Made by a program: the position numbers and the translations under genes. A DNA stretch of 21,874 nucleotides from assembly GCA_947388575.1 (NCBI GenBank), contig CANDSI010000001.1, forward strand, positions 1 through 21,874, given 5' to 3'. This DNA is from an uncultured Mycoplasma sp. (GTDB taxonomy: Bacteria > Bacillota_I > Bacilli_A > RF39 > UBA660). Under the pieces are notes generated by a model, which worked only from the letters and a program-made list of their open reading frames with translations, made no database searches and was not told the DNA's origin. Positions 4,438 to 10,622 of the stretch are shown here, in pieces. The stretch's first letter is position 1. Each line of letters begins with the position of its first letter.

Positions 4438-7185
4438 TTGAGTAAAGTTAAAAAATGTATGCTAGTTGCTATTGCATTAACTGTTGGTTTTACATTTAAA
4501 GCAACTAATGTTTTAGCAGCAACATTACATCAAGAAAACACACAATATTATTATGATAGGTCAAGAGCCGATGGTAGCGATCATCATTCTTGGTATTGGA
4601 AGCACTATACAATGAGTGGTGATATAGCTTATTGTATAGAGCCTAATGTTCCTGAAGGAGTCAATTATAGTCAAGGTTCTTATGAAGCTACAGGATTAAG
4701 TGACTCTATTAAGGAAAGACTTTTATTAATTGGATATTACGGGTACACATATCCAGGTCATCAAACTGAAAAGTATCGTGCTGCTACACAAGGTTTATTA
4801 TGGGATATAATAATTGGTCATGGAGCAAATACACAATTTACTACAGCTCGTTGGGGAGAAGGTAGTTTATTTGATGTTTCAAATGAAAAAGCAGAAATTA
4901 ATAGATTAATTGAACATCATTTTGATAGACCATCATTTAATGCTGGAGTTTACAAAGTGCAAGTTGGTGAAACATTAACTTTAGTTGATACAAATAATGT
5001 TTTATCAGAATTTGAAATTAGTGTAACGGGAGCCAATTATAATGTCGATGGAAATACATTGACAATAACTCCAACACAAAGTGGTAATATTGATGTTTCG
5101 TTTAATAAAAAAATGCCATATACTGAGCCATATAAATTATTTGTTGGTGATGGTATTCAAAATATGTTAGTACCTGGAATGGTAGATCCTGTTATTGCAA
5201 AAGTAAGAATAAATAGTTACTCTAGTCCAGTTGAAATTTTTAAAAAGGATAAAGAAACAAACAGTTCTAATAGTCAGGGACAAGCAACCTTAAAAGGTGC
5301 TAGATATGGTATATATGAACAAGAAACAGGTAAACTTGTAGATATTATTGAAACCGATCAAGAAGGATATGCGAAAAGTAATCCTGTATTAGGATGGAAT
5401 TCTTATTATCTTCAAGAAATAAGCCCAAGTGAGGGTTATTTACTTGATTCAACTAGATATAATTTTGATATGAGAGGTAAGGAAAGTGAAACAATAGATG
5501 TATTTGAAACAGTAGTAAAAAATTATGTAAGCATATTAAAGCAATATGAGTTCGTAGATGGTAATACTACTTTCTTAAATGCTGAACAAAATATTACTTT
5601 TGAAATTTTATATCCAAATGGAACAAAATTTGGTGAAATTAAAACCGATAAAAATGGATATGCAACAATCAATTTACCTTATGGTGTTTGGAAGTTTCAT
5701 CAAGTTAATACAACTACAGGATATGAAAAAATCTATGATTTTTATATAACTGTTGATTATAATAGTGAAAAAGAACAATATTATAATATTCTTAATAATA
5801 GTTTAAATGCTTATTTACAGGTTGTTAAAGTTGATAGTGAAACTGGTAAAACTATTGCTATAACAGATACAACATTTAAAATATTTAATAAAGATAAAAA
5901 ACAATTTGTAAGCCAGTTTGTAGGTGGTAAAATTTATGATGAATTTAAAACTGATGAAACAGGCAAATTCATGACTTATTTAAAACTTGAAAGTGGAAAT
6001 TATAAGTTAATCGAAGTTTCAAGCCCTTCTGGTTATGTTATAGACAAAAATGGGATTGATTTTACTATTGGAAATGATACTCATTTTGCATATACAACTT
6101 ATGGACCTATTATTACAATGTATGTAAAAAATACTCCAATAAAAGGACAAATTGAAATTTATAAAAAAGGAGAACTTTTTGCAGTAGAAGATGAAACATT
6201 TAATTATAATAATAGAGTAAATTTAGAAGGTATTGTTTATAATATTTATGCAGAGGAAGATATAAAGTCATCCGATGGTAATCATTTGTATTTTGAAAAG
6301 GGAACTTTGGTAGGAACAATGACTACTAATAAGGAAGGATATGCTGTAAGTGAATTATTACCACTTGGCAAATACAAAATTGTAGAAGCAAAAACAAATG
6401 ACTATTATGTATTAGATAAAACTGAATATCATATTGAATTAAAAGAAAAAGATAACACAACTGAAGTGGTTTATAGTTCGCATGAAATGACTAATATCTT
6501 GAAAAAAGGAACTTTAGAATTTACTAAAACTGATTTAGTGACTGGAGAGCCGATTCCTAATACAATTATCTCAGTATATACAGAAAAAGATCAAAAGATT
6601 TTTGAAGGAACTACTGATGAGAATGGTAAAATTACTATTAAAGATTTAACTGTTGGACAAAAATATTATATAATTGAAAAAAATCCAGCTACTGGTTATG
6701 TCATTACAGATGAAAAAGTTTATTTTGAAATTACTGAAGATGGAGAGATTGTAAAAGCAGAGATGAAGAATAAACCTATTACAGGTAGTTTAGAATTCAC
6801 AAAAGTAAATTTTTCTACAAATGAACCAATTCCAAATACATTAATTGAAATTTATTCAGTAGATGATGAAGAGAATCCTATTTTTTCTGGAAGAACAGAT
6901 GAAAATGGAATGATTATCATTGATGAATTAAGATATGGAAAATATTTTATTGTGGAAAAAGAAACTGCATCTGATAAATATATTTTAAATACCGAAAGAT
7001 TATATTTTGAAATTTTAGAAGATGGAGAAATTGTTAAATCTACTATGGTTAATGAATTAGCACCTGTTCCAGTACCAAGTACAGGATTAAATAATAATTA
7101 TGTTGTAGAAATAGCAGGTGGTATATTAATACTATCTGGATTAGGAGTAGCAATTTATGTTGCCAAGAAAAAAAAGAATAAGTAG
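4438..7185 (+). CDS. Thioester-domain, SpaA/Cna-B repeat surface adhesin with sortase signal
   Basis: 915 residues from TTG 4438, chosen because AAAGGAGGA sits nine bases upstream; an ATG at 4417 would lie inside the terminator tail and before that site. A signal peptide covers residues 1-28. The N-terminal domain has the thioester (TQXA) marks: Cys66 in 'IAYCIEPN' and Gln118 in 'RAATQGLLWDI', which would form an internal Cys-Gln thioester for covalent binding to host or partner surfaces. About six SpaA/Cna-B type beta repeats follow (~265-875; 'VEIFKKD', 'LQVVKVDSETGK', 'GQIEIYKKG', 'GTLEFTKTDLVTGEPI', 'GSLEFTKVNFSTNEPI'), each ending in a Glu-containing 'YxxxE' strand that suggests isopeptide bonds. 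The C-terminus is a cell-wall sorting signal: VPSTG (879-883, a variant of LPxTG), a hydrophobic helix and KKKKNK. It overlaps the sortase gene, so it is almost surely its substrate. Likely a mating-contact adhesin. Confidence 0.9.
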   Translation: MSKVKKCMLVAIALTVGFTFKATNVLAATLHQENTQYYYDRSRADGSDHHSWYWKHYTMSGDIAYCIEPNVPEGVNYSQGSYEATGLSDSIKERLLLIGYYGYTYPGHQTEKYRAATQGLLWDIIIGHGANTQFTTARWGEGSLFDVSNEKAEINRLIEHHFDRPSFNAGVYKVQVGETLTLVDTNNVLSEFEISVTGANYNVDGNTLTITPTQSGNIDVSFNKKMPYTEPYKLFVGDGIQNMLVPGMVDPVIAKVRINSYSSPVEIFKKDKETNSSNSQGQATLKGARYGIYEQETGKLVDIIETDQEGYAKSNPVLGWNSYYLQEISPSEGYLLDSTRYNFDMRGKESETIDVFETVVKNYVSILKQYEFVDGNTTFLNAEQNITFEILYPNGTKFGEIKTDKNGYATINLPYGVWKFHQVNTTTGYEKIYDFYITVDYNSEKEQYYNILNNSLNAYLQVVKVDSETGKTIAITDTTFKIFNKDKKQFVSQFVGGKIYDEFKTDETGKFMTYLKLESGNYKLIEVSSPSGYVIDKNGIDFTIGNDTHFAYTTYGPIITMYVKNTPIKGQIEIYKKGELFAVEDETFNYNNRVNLEGIVYNIYAEEDIKSSDGNHLYFEKGTLVGTMTTNKEGYAVSELLPLGKYKIVEAKTNDYYVLDKTEYHIELKEKDNTTEVVYSSHEMTNILKKGTLEFTKTDLVTGEPIPNTIISVYTEKDQKIFEGTTDENGKITIKDLTVGQKYYIIEKNPATGYVITDEKVYFEITEDGEIVKAEMKNKPITGSLEFTKVNFSTNEPIPNTLIEIYSVDDEENPIFSGRTDENGMIIIDELRYGKYFIVEKETASDKYILNTERLYFEILEDGEIVKSTMVNELAPVPVPSTGLNNNYVVEIAGGILILSGLGVAIYVAKKKKNK

Positions 7186-7801
7186 GAGTCAATTAGCATT
7201 AATTGGCTCTTTGCTTTTAATCTTTTCAGGACTATTAATTATAGGTCATCATTATGTTAACCAATATAATTTTAAAAATCAAAATTTGGAAAAAATAGAG
7301 GATTTTTTTGAAGAGGAAGTAAAAGAAGAAGTACCTATCTCTGAGGATAATGAGGTACAAGAAAAAAAGGAAGATACAAAGCAAGTAAATTATAACTATA
7401 TTGCTGTATTAGAAATTGAAAGTATTAATTTAAAAAGAGGATTGGTTAGTCAGGATAGTAAATATAATAATGTAAATTATAATATTCAAATAATTGAAAC
7501 TTCGAATATGCCTAATGTTGAAAATAGTAATTTAATATTGGCAGGACACAATGGTACAAGTTATGTATCTTTTTTTAAAAATTTATATAAAATGAAAGAA
7601 GGAGATCTAATCAATATTTATTATCAAGGATATAAATATGTTTATCAATATAGTAATTTTTATGAAGTTGATAAAACAGGAAATGTTAGTATAGTTAGAG
7701 ATAAAAGTAAAAATACAATTACCCTAATAACCTGTAAAAAAAATAGTAAAGATAAACAGTTAGTATTCATTGGTTATTTAATTGATAAGGTGGAGTATTA
7801 G
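7157..7801 (+). CDS. Sortase dedicated to the upstream adhesin
   Basis: 214 residues. An N-terminal membrane anchor (~13-32) and a charged linker (40-75, Glu-rich) precede the sortase barrel. Catalytic His131 lies in 'NLILAGHNG' and catalytic Cys193 in 'ITLITCKK'. The site usually held by the catalytic Arg reads 'KDKQLVFIGYL', with Lys200/Gln201 and no Arg. Sortases cut LPxTG-like signals and join the protein to the cell wall; here the substrate is probably the VPSTG adhesin just upstream. The ATG lies 29 bases inside that gene, with AGGAG nine bases before it, so translation is coupled. A terminator-like hairpin (7186-7212) falls in its first codons and may lower its mRNA. Class assignment is uncertain. 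Confidence 0.88.
   Translation: MLPRKKRISRSQLALIGSLLLIFSGLLIIGHHYVNQYNFKNQNLEKIEDFFEEEVKEEVPISEDNEVQEKKEDTKQVNYNYIAVLEIESINLKRGLVSQDSKYNNVNYNIQIIETSNMPNVENSNLILAGHNGTSYVSFFKNLYKMKEGDLINIYYQGYKYVYQYSNFYEVDKTGNVSIVRDKSKNTITLITCKKNSKDKQLVFIGYLIDKVEY
7186..7212 (+). terminator. Terminator-like hairpin inside the start of the sortase gene
   Basis: GAGTCAATTA (7186-7195) pairs with TAATTGGCTC (7200-7209), one G-T wobble, loop GCAT, then TTTGCTTTT. It starts right after the adhesin stop codon. It resembles a partial terminator that would give more adhesin than sortase mRNA. The T-run is interrupted, so termination would be incomplete. Confidence 0.45.
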
Positions 7802-8076
7802 TGAATATTAAGTACATAAATATTCCTAGTAGTTTATTATTTGATCAAAATATATCATCATTTGCTAAACTACTTTATGGGGAATTATGTGTACTTAGTT
7901 ATAAAAATGGTGTATGTGAAGTATCTAATGGCTTTTTAGCGAATGCTAATCATTGTAGCACTAGAAAGATAATTAGAGCTTTAAACTGTTTAAAAGAAAA
8001 TGAATATATTTCTGTTGAAGATTATCCAACACGAAAAATATATACTGATATGACAAAAGTGTCACTCCACCCATGA
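7801..8076 (+). CDS. Winged-helix (replication initiator/DnaD N-terminal type) protein, possibly truncated
   Basis: 91 residues. 'FAKLLYGELCVLSYKNGVCEVSNGFLANANHCSTRKIIRALNCLKENEYI' follows the pattern of the N-terminal winged helix of phage and plasmid replication-initiator proteins (usually 'aKLLYGEI..L....G.C.asN..fA.....s..ti.r.i..L...GYI'), which bind DNA. The GTG start overlaps the sortase stop by one base and has AAGGTGGAG before it. The frame ends at a TGA inside a tandem copy of the sequence for 'MTKVS' (8050-8065 and 8073-8088). A one-base change would let the frame continue, so the gene may be shortened. No catalytic replication domain is present. Confidence 0.65.
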   Translation: MNIKYINIPSSLLFDQNISSFAKLLYGELCVLSYKNGVCEVSNGFLANANHCSTRKIIRALNCLKENEYISVEDYPTRKIYTDMTKVSLHP

Positions 8077-8088
8077 CAAGAGTGTCAC
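8050..8088 (+). repeat. Two tandem 16-bp near-identical copies, each an inverted repeat
   Basis: ATGACAAAAGTGTCAC (8050-8065) and ATGACAAGAGTGTCAC (8073-8088) differ at one base and have a 23-base period. Each contains TGACA-4-TGTCA dyad symmetry. The first copy codes for MTKVS at the end of the winged-helix gene; the second is out of frame. They could be protein-binding sites as well as remnants of a repeated peptide. Confidence 0.6.
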
Positions 8089-8123
8089 ACATAATAATAT
8101 AAATATATATTATAAACTTATAA

Positions 8124-8175
8124 CATCCATCATGATGAATAAATATTATATTTTTATTATCATCCATCATGATGA
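8124..8175 (+). repeat. Direct repeat with palindromic core upstream of the first ssb gene
   Basis: CATCCATCATGATGA occurs at 8124-8138 and again at 8161-8175. Each copy contains the perfect palindrome CATCATGATG, and the 22 bases between them are nearly pure A/T. With centres 37 bp apart, they look like a paired operator or iteron just ahead of the SSB-like gene's AAAGGAGGG. Confidence 0.55.
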
Positions 8176-8190
8176 TATAAAGGAGGGTAA

Positions 8191-8583
8191 ATGAATAGTT
8201 TAGATTTTAATGGAGTTTCACTAATAGGTAATGTTGCAAGTATATCTGATATAAAAACTTTACCTAGTGGAAAAAAATATAAGTATTTTGATATTTGCCA
8301 AAATTCTAAATACAAAGATAAAAATGGTGAAGAAGTTGAAAACACTTCTTTTTTTACTGTTAGAATGTTTGAAGATCAAATATTAAAATATGATTCTATG
8401 ATAAGAAAAGGTAATTGGATTCACTTAATCGGTAGATTAAGAAATTATCTTACTAAAGATAATGTTAAAAAAACTTATCTTACAATTGATTCTATAAGAG
8501 AAATGAAACCAAAAGAAAAAATTGAAATATTTGATTATGACTGGCTTAACGATGACAGTTGGGAGGATGACTATGGGATATAG
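8191..8583 (+). CDS. Single-strand DNA-binding protein-like OB-fold protein
   Basis: 130 residues. 'NGVSLIGNVASISDIKTLPSGKKYKYFDICQNSKYKDKNGEEVENTSFFTVRMFEDQILKY' followed by 'IRKGNWIHLIGRLRNYL' is the beta-strand order of an SSB OB fold (usually 'n.v.LiGrl..dpe...t..g......f.la....., ...tdfi.v..wg..Ae....l.KG..v.v.Grl'). The C-terminus is acidic with a final hydrophobic residue (WLNDDSWEDDYGI), as in SSB tails that recruit partner enzymes. It would coat single-stranded DNA, for example the transferred strand. AAAGGAGGG sits before the ATG. It is more divergent than the second SSB at 9852. Its last 11 bases overlap the next gene. Confidence 0.75.
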   Translation: MNSLDFNGVSLIGNVASISDIKTLPSGKKYKYFDICQNSKYKDKNGEEVENTSFFTVRMFEDQILKYDSMIRKGNWIHLIGRLRNYLTKDNVKKTYLTIDSIREMKPKEKIEIFDYDWLNDDSWEDDYGI

Positions 8584-9013
8584 ATCACAAGTCAGGCTCA
8601 TAACAACAAAAAAAGGCTTTGAGGAATTAAAATCATTTAACGATAAATATTTACAAGACCATAAAGGAATAAATAGTTTTGAAGAATACAATTTGATGGA
8701 TGAATTGACTTTAAAAGAAGAAGATAATCATTCTGTTTATTTTGGTTGGGATTGGGTTAAATGGTACGAAGGAAGTTATAAATCTGTGGATGCTATTATG
8801 AATGGCTTAAATCATTTAAGAGATAAAGATATGTCATTTAGATTTTCTAGATTAGGTGAAGATTATGATGATTATAAAGAACAATATCACGACTCTGAAA
8901 AGGAAGAAGAACAGGGATTAGAATTTCCTTATGTAATAAGAGATTTTGATGATTCAGAAATGATTGATAATCTTCAAAAAAATGTGGTTGCTGATAAGGA
9001 GCTAGAAACATGA
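8573..9013 (+). CDS. Conserved mobile-element hypothetical protein
   Basis: 146 residues from ATG 8573, chosen because GGGAGGA lies just upstream; an earlier in-frame start at 8522 would sit deep in the SSB gene. It begins 'MGYRSQVRLITTKKGFEELKSFNDKYL' and has an aromatic, acidic middle ('VYFGWDWVKWYEGSYKSVDAIMNGLNHL') and an Asp/Glu-rich tail. That opening is familiar from small proteins of Gram-positive ICEs and phages, but no function is known to me. It overlaps the SSB stop by 11 bases and the next gene by four, so all three are translationally linked. Soluble, with no membrane segment. Confidence 0.7.
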   Translation: MGYRSQVRLITTKKGFEELKSFNDKYLQDHKGINSFEEYNLMDELTLKEEDNHSVYFGWDWVKWYEGSYKSVDAIMNGLNHLRDKDMSFRFSRLGEDYDDYKEQYHDSEKEEEQGLEFPYVIRDFDDSEMIDNLQKNVVADKELET

Positions 9014-9420
9014 AAGCATATTGTTATTGTAGGCTAAGTAATATTCAGCAAACATTAAATCCTGATTGTATTTTATATGTTTATAGTAAAGATGGTGCAG
9101 AGTTAGAACGGCAAGAGTTATATTTAAGATCATACTGTAAAGGATGGTTATTAAATCCAATTAAAGTTTATAAAGATTCGGGAAAGAATCGTTTAGATGA
9201 TAAGCCTAATTTAAGAAACCTACTTTTGGAAAATACTGATAAAGATATTATCATATTAAATAATACAAGATTAAGTAGAGATACTTTTGATATGTTTAGT
9301 ATAAGTGATATTTGTGAAGAAAATAATTTGAGATTCTTTAGTACAAGAGAGAATAATTATTTGTTTGATGAATACTTTAATGTATTTAAAAAGGAAGTAG
9401 AAAAAAATGTTGAATTATAA
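9010..9420 (+). CDS. Stand-alone serine recombinase (resolvase) catalytic domain
   Basis: 136 residues that match only the catalytic domain of serine recombinases. 'AYCYCRLSN' carries the nucleophile Ser10 and Arg8 (usual form YaRvS). 'ELERQELYLRSYCKG' follows, then 'VYKDSGKNRLDDKPNLRNLL' (usual 'D.g.sg....RP....ll'), then 'IIILNNTRLSRD' with Arg87 and Arg90 (usual 'v....dRLsR'). The helix-turn-helix or large DNA-binding C-terminal part is missing and the frame ends naturally. Such a protein cannot choose a site by itself, so it may work with a partner, be degenerate, or serve another purpose. ATGA overlap with the gene before it. No frameshift remnant of a DNA-binding domain is apparent downstream. 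Confidence 0.7.
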   Translation: MKAYCYCRLSNIQQTLNPDCILYVYSKDGAELERQELYLRSYCKGWLLNPIKVYKDSGKNRLDDKPNLRNLLLENTDKDIIILNNTRLSRDTFDMFSISDICEENNLRFFSTRENNYLFDEYFNVFKKEVEKNVEL

Positions 9421-9443
9421 ATTTTTTGAAAGGGGTGATTTAA

Positions 9444-9827
9444 ATGCAGAGAAGTCTTAGATGTTTATATGTTAAAGAAAATTCTTTGCCAGAAGAAATT
9501 ATAATTCCAAATACTTTAAAAGCCAAACAAGAAAAGGTAGAAGGTCTAATTGAATATACTTATCTACCAAATGATGATAATGTTGTTATCATTTGTAACG
9601 AAGAAGGAAAAATTAATGGAATGGGTCCTAATAGAGATACAGGTTATGATATTGTCTTTGGACCTTTTTTAATTGTTGGAGAAACTTCAGATGATGGTGA
9701 AGATAGATCGTTAACAGATGAACAAATAAGCAAATATAAAGAGTATTTTGGAAAAGAATCTATTGAAAAAACAGAAACAAAAGTAATAGAAATATTGATG
9801 TCTAAAAATCAAGATATTAATTTATAA
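9444..9827 (+). CDS. DUF3846-type small protein
   Basis: 127 residues. The core 'VVIICNEEGKINGMGPNRDTGYDIVFGPFLIVGETSDDGEDRSLTDEQISKYKEYF' fits the DUF3846 pattern ('...i.vNeeGkl.gl..Nr.......i.G..livg....ge..sLtdee..ky...f'), a family common on Gram-positive plasmids, ICEs and phages with no established function. AGGGGTGA is placed well before the ATG. It sits between the lone recombinase domain and the second ssb gene, in the same direction. Soluble, with no active-site motif that I can identify. Confidence 0.7.
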   Translation: MQRSLRCLYVKENSLPEEIIIPNTLKAKQEKVEGLIEYTYLPNDDNVVIICNEEGKINGMGPNRDTGYDIVFGPFLIVGETSDDGEDRSLTDEQISKYKEYFGKESIEKTETKVIEILMSKNQDINL

Positions 9828-9851
9828 AAGAAAGGATAAGGTGATAAATTA

Positions 9852-10229
9852 ATGAATAATACATCATTAGCAGGAAGATTGGTTCAAGAACCAGAAGTAA
9901 AAGAATTAGAAAGTGGCAAGAAAGTAACAAATGTTACTGTAGCAGTTCAAAGAAGTTATAAAAATAGTAATGGAGAATATGAAACAGACTTTATTGATTG
10001 TGAATTATGGGGTCATCAAGCTGAAACAACAGCAGAGTATTGTAAGAAAGGTGACCTTATAGGTGTTACTGGTAAAATCCAAACTAATACTTATGAAGTA
10101 GAAGATGGTAGTAAGAGAAAAGTAACAAAAGTAGTAGCAAATGAAGTAAGATTCTTATCTACAGCAAAAGAAATACCATCAGATAAAACTAATTTAAAAG
10201 ATAATTCTGATGATATGGATATGGAATAG
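9852..10229 (+). CDS. ssb: Single-stranded DNA-binding protein
   Basis: 125 residues with a clear SSB OB fold: 'NNTSLAGRLVQEPEVKELESGKKVTNVTVAVQRSYKNSNGEYETDFIDCELWGHQAETTAEYCKKGDLIGVTGKIQTNTYE', with the usual 'TDFI.C..wg..Ae....y..KGdl..v.G.i' signature. Length is somewhat shorter than housekeeping SSB (about 150-175). The tail is short and acidic (DNSDDMDME) and lacks the typical DDDIPF end, so contact with host repair enzymes may differ. It would bind single-stranded DNA during conjugative transfer or element replication. It is the second SSB-like gene within 2 kb. A short hairpin (10230-10252) follows directly. Confidence 0.88.
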   Translation: MNNTSLAGRLVQEPEVKELESGKKVTNVTVAVQRSYKNSNGEYETDFIDCELWGHQAETTAEYCKKGDLIGVTGKIQTNTYEVEDGSKRKVTKVVANEVRFLSTAKEIPSDKTNLKDNSDDMDME

Positions 10230-10252
10230 GAGCAAGTTCAATCTTGCTCTTT
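10230..10252 (+). terminator. Weak terminator-like hairpin after ssb
   Basis: GAGCAAG (10230-10236) and CTTGCTC (10243-10249) pair perfectly around TTCAAT, but only three T residues follow. Probably partial, so some transcription continues into the secretion genes. Confidence 0.5.
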
Positions 10253-10270
10253 AATGATTGGAGGGATTAT

Positions 10271-10309
10271 ATGAATTTAAAAAACATTAGAGGTGAGATT
10301 ATTGTTTAA
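10271..10309 (+). CDS. Possible 12-residue leader peptide before the secretion operon
   Basis: ATG 10271 has the better Shine-Dalgarno here (GGAGGG, six bases upstream) but codes only for MNLKNIRGEIIV before TAA 10307-10309. The stop falls inside the start region of the next gene (GTG 10293 or TTG 10302). It could couple translation, or its ribosomes could shift +1 at GTT-TAA into the next frame. It may also be chance. Confidence 0.3.
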   Translation: MNLKNIRGEIIV

Positions 10310-10613
10310 ACTTATTAGTAACACTCTAAATAATTTTAGAGGTTCTGTAAGTTTATTAGCAATAGAAAAGTTAGAAGGTGGTAGCTATAATGTAGATTCT
10401 ATCATTAAAGCTATTCAAACATTTTCCAACTGGGCATTGAGAGTTGGAATTGCAGCAGCAGGAGTTTCCCTTATTGTTGGATTTATTTTATATGCTGTTG
10501 TTGATGTAGATCAAAAACAAAGAGTAAAACAACGAATCATTCAGACTATGTTTGGTATTGTTGGAATTATTTTAGCAATTTCAATTGTTAACTTAATTAT
10601 AGACTTGTTTTAG
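10293..10613 (+). CDS. Small two-helix membrane protein at the VirB2/pilin-like position of the T4SS
   Basis: 106 residues from GTG 10293. TTG 10302, with AGGTGA five bases upstream, may be the real start. Two hydrophobic helices, about 48-71 (ALRVGIAAAGVSLIVGFILY) and 86-105 (MFGIVGIILAISIVNLIIDL), are separated by a basic loop (DQKQRVKQR). This is the TrbC/VirB2-like layout found first in the secretion operons of Gram-positive conjugative elements, where such proteins form part of the membrane channel. The N-terminal region is amphipathic and there is no clear cleavable signal. It lies 9 bases before the VirB6-like gene. The family call rests on topology and order, not on motifs. Confidence 0.65.
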   Translation: MRLLFKLISNTLNNFRGSVSLLAIEKLEGGSYNVDSIIKAIQTFSNWALRVGIAAAGVSLIVGFILYAVVDVDQKQRVKQRIIQTMFGIVGIILAISIVNLIIDLF

Positions 10614-10622
10614 AGGTGCTTA

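Noticed and set aside
8050..8175. CRISPR array
   Set aside because: Only two copies of each of two different repeats, with short unequal gaps and no cas genes.
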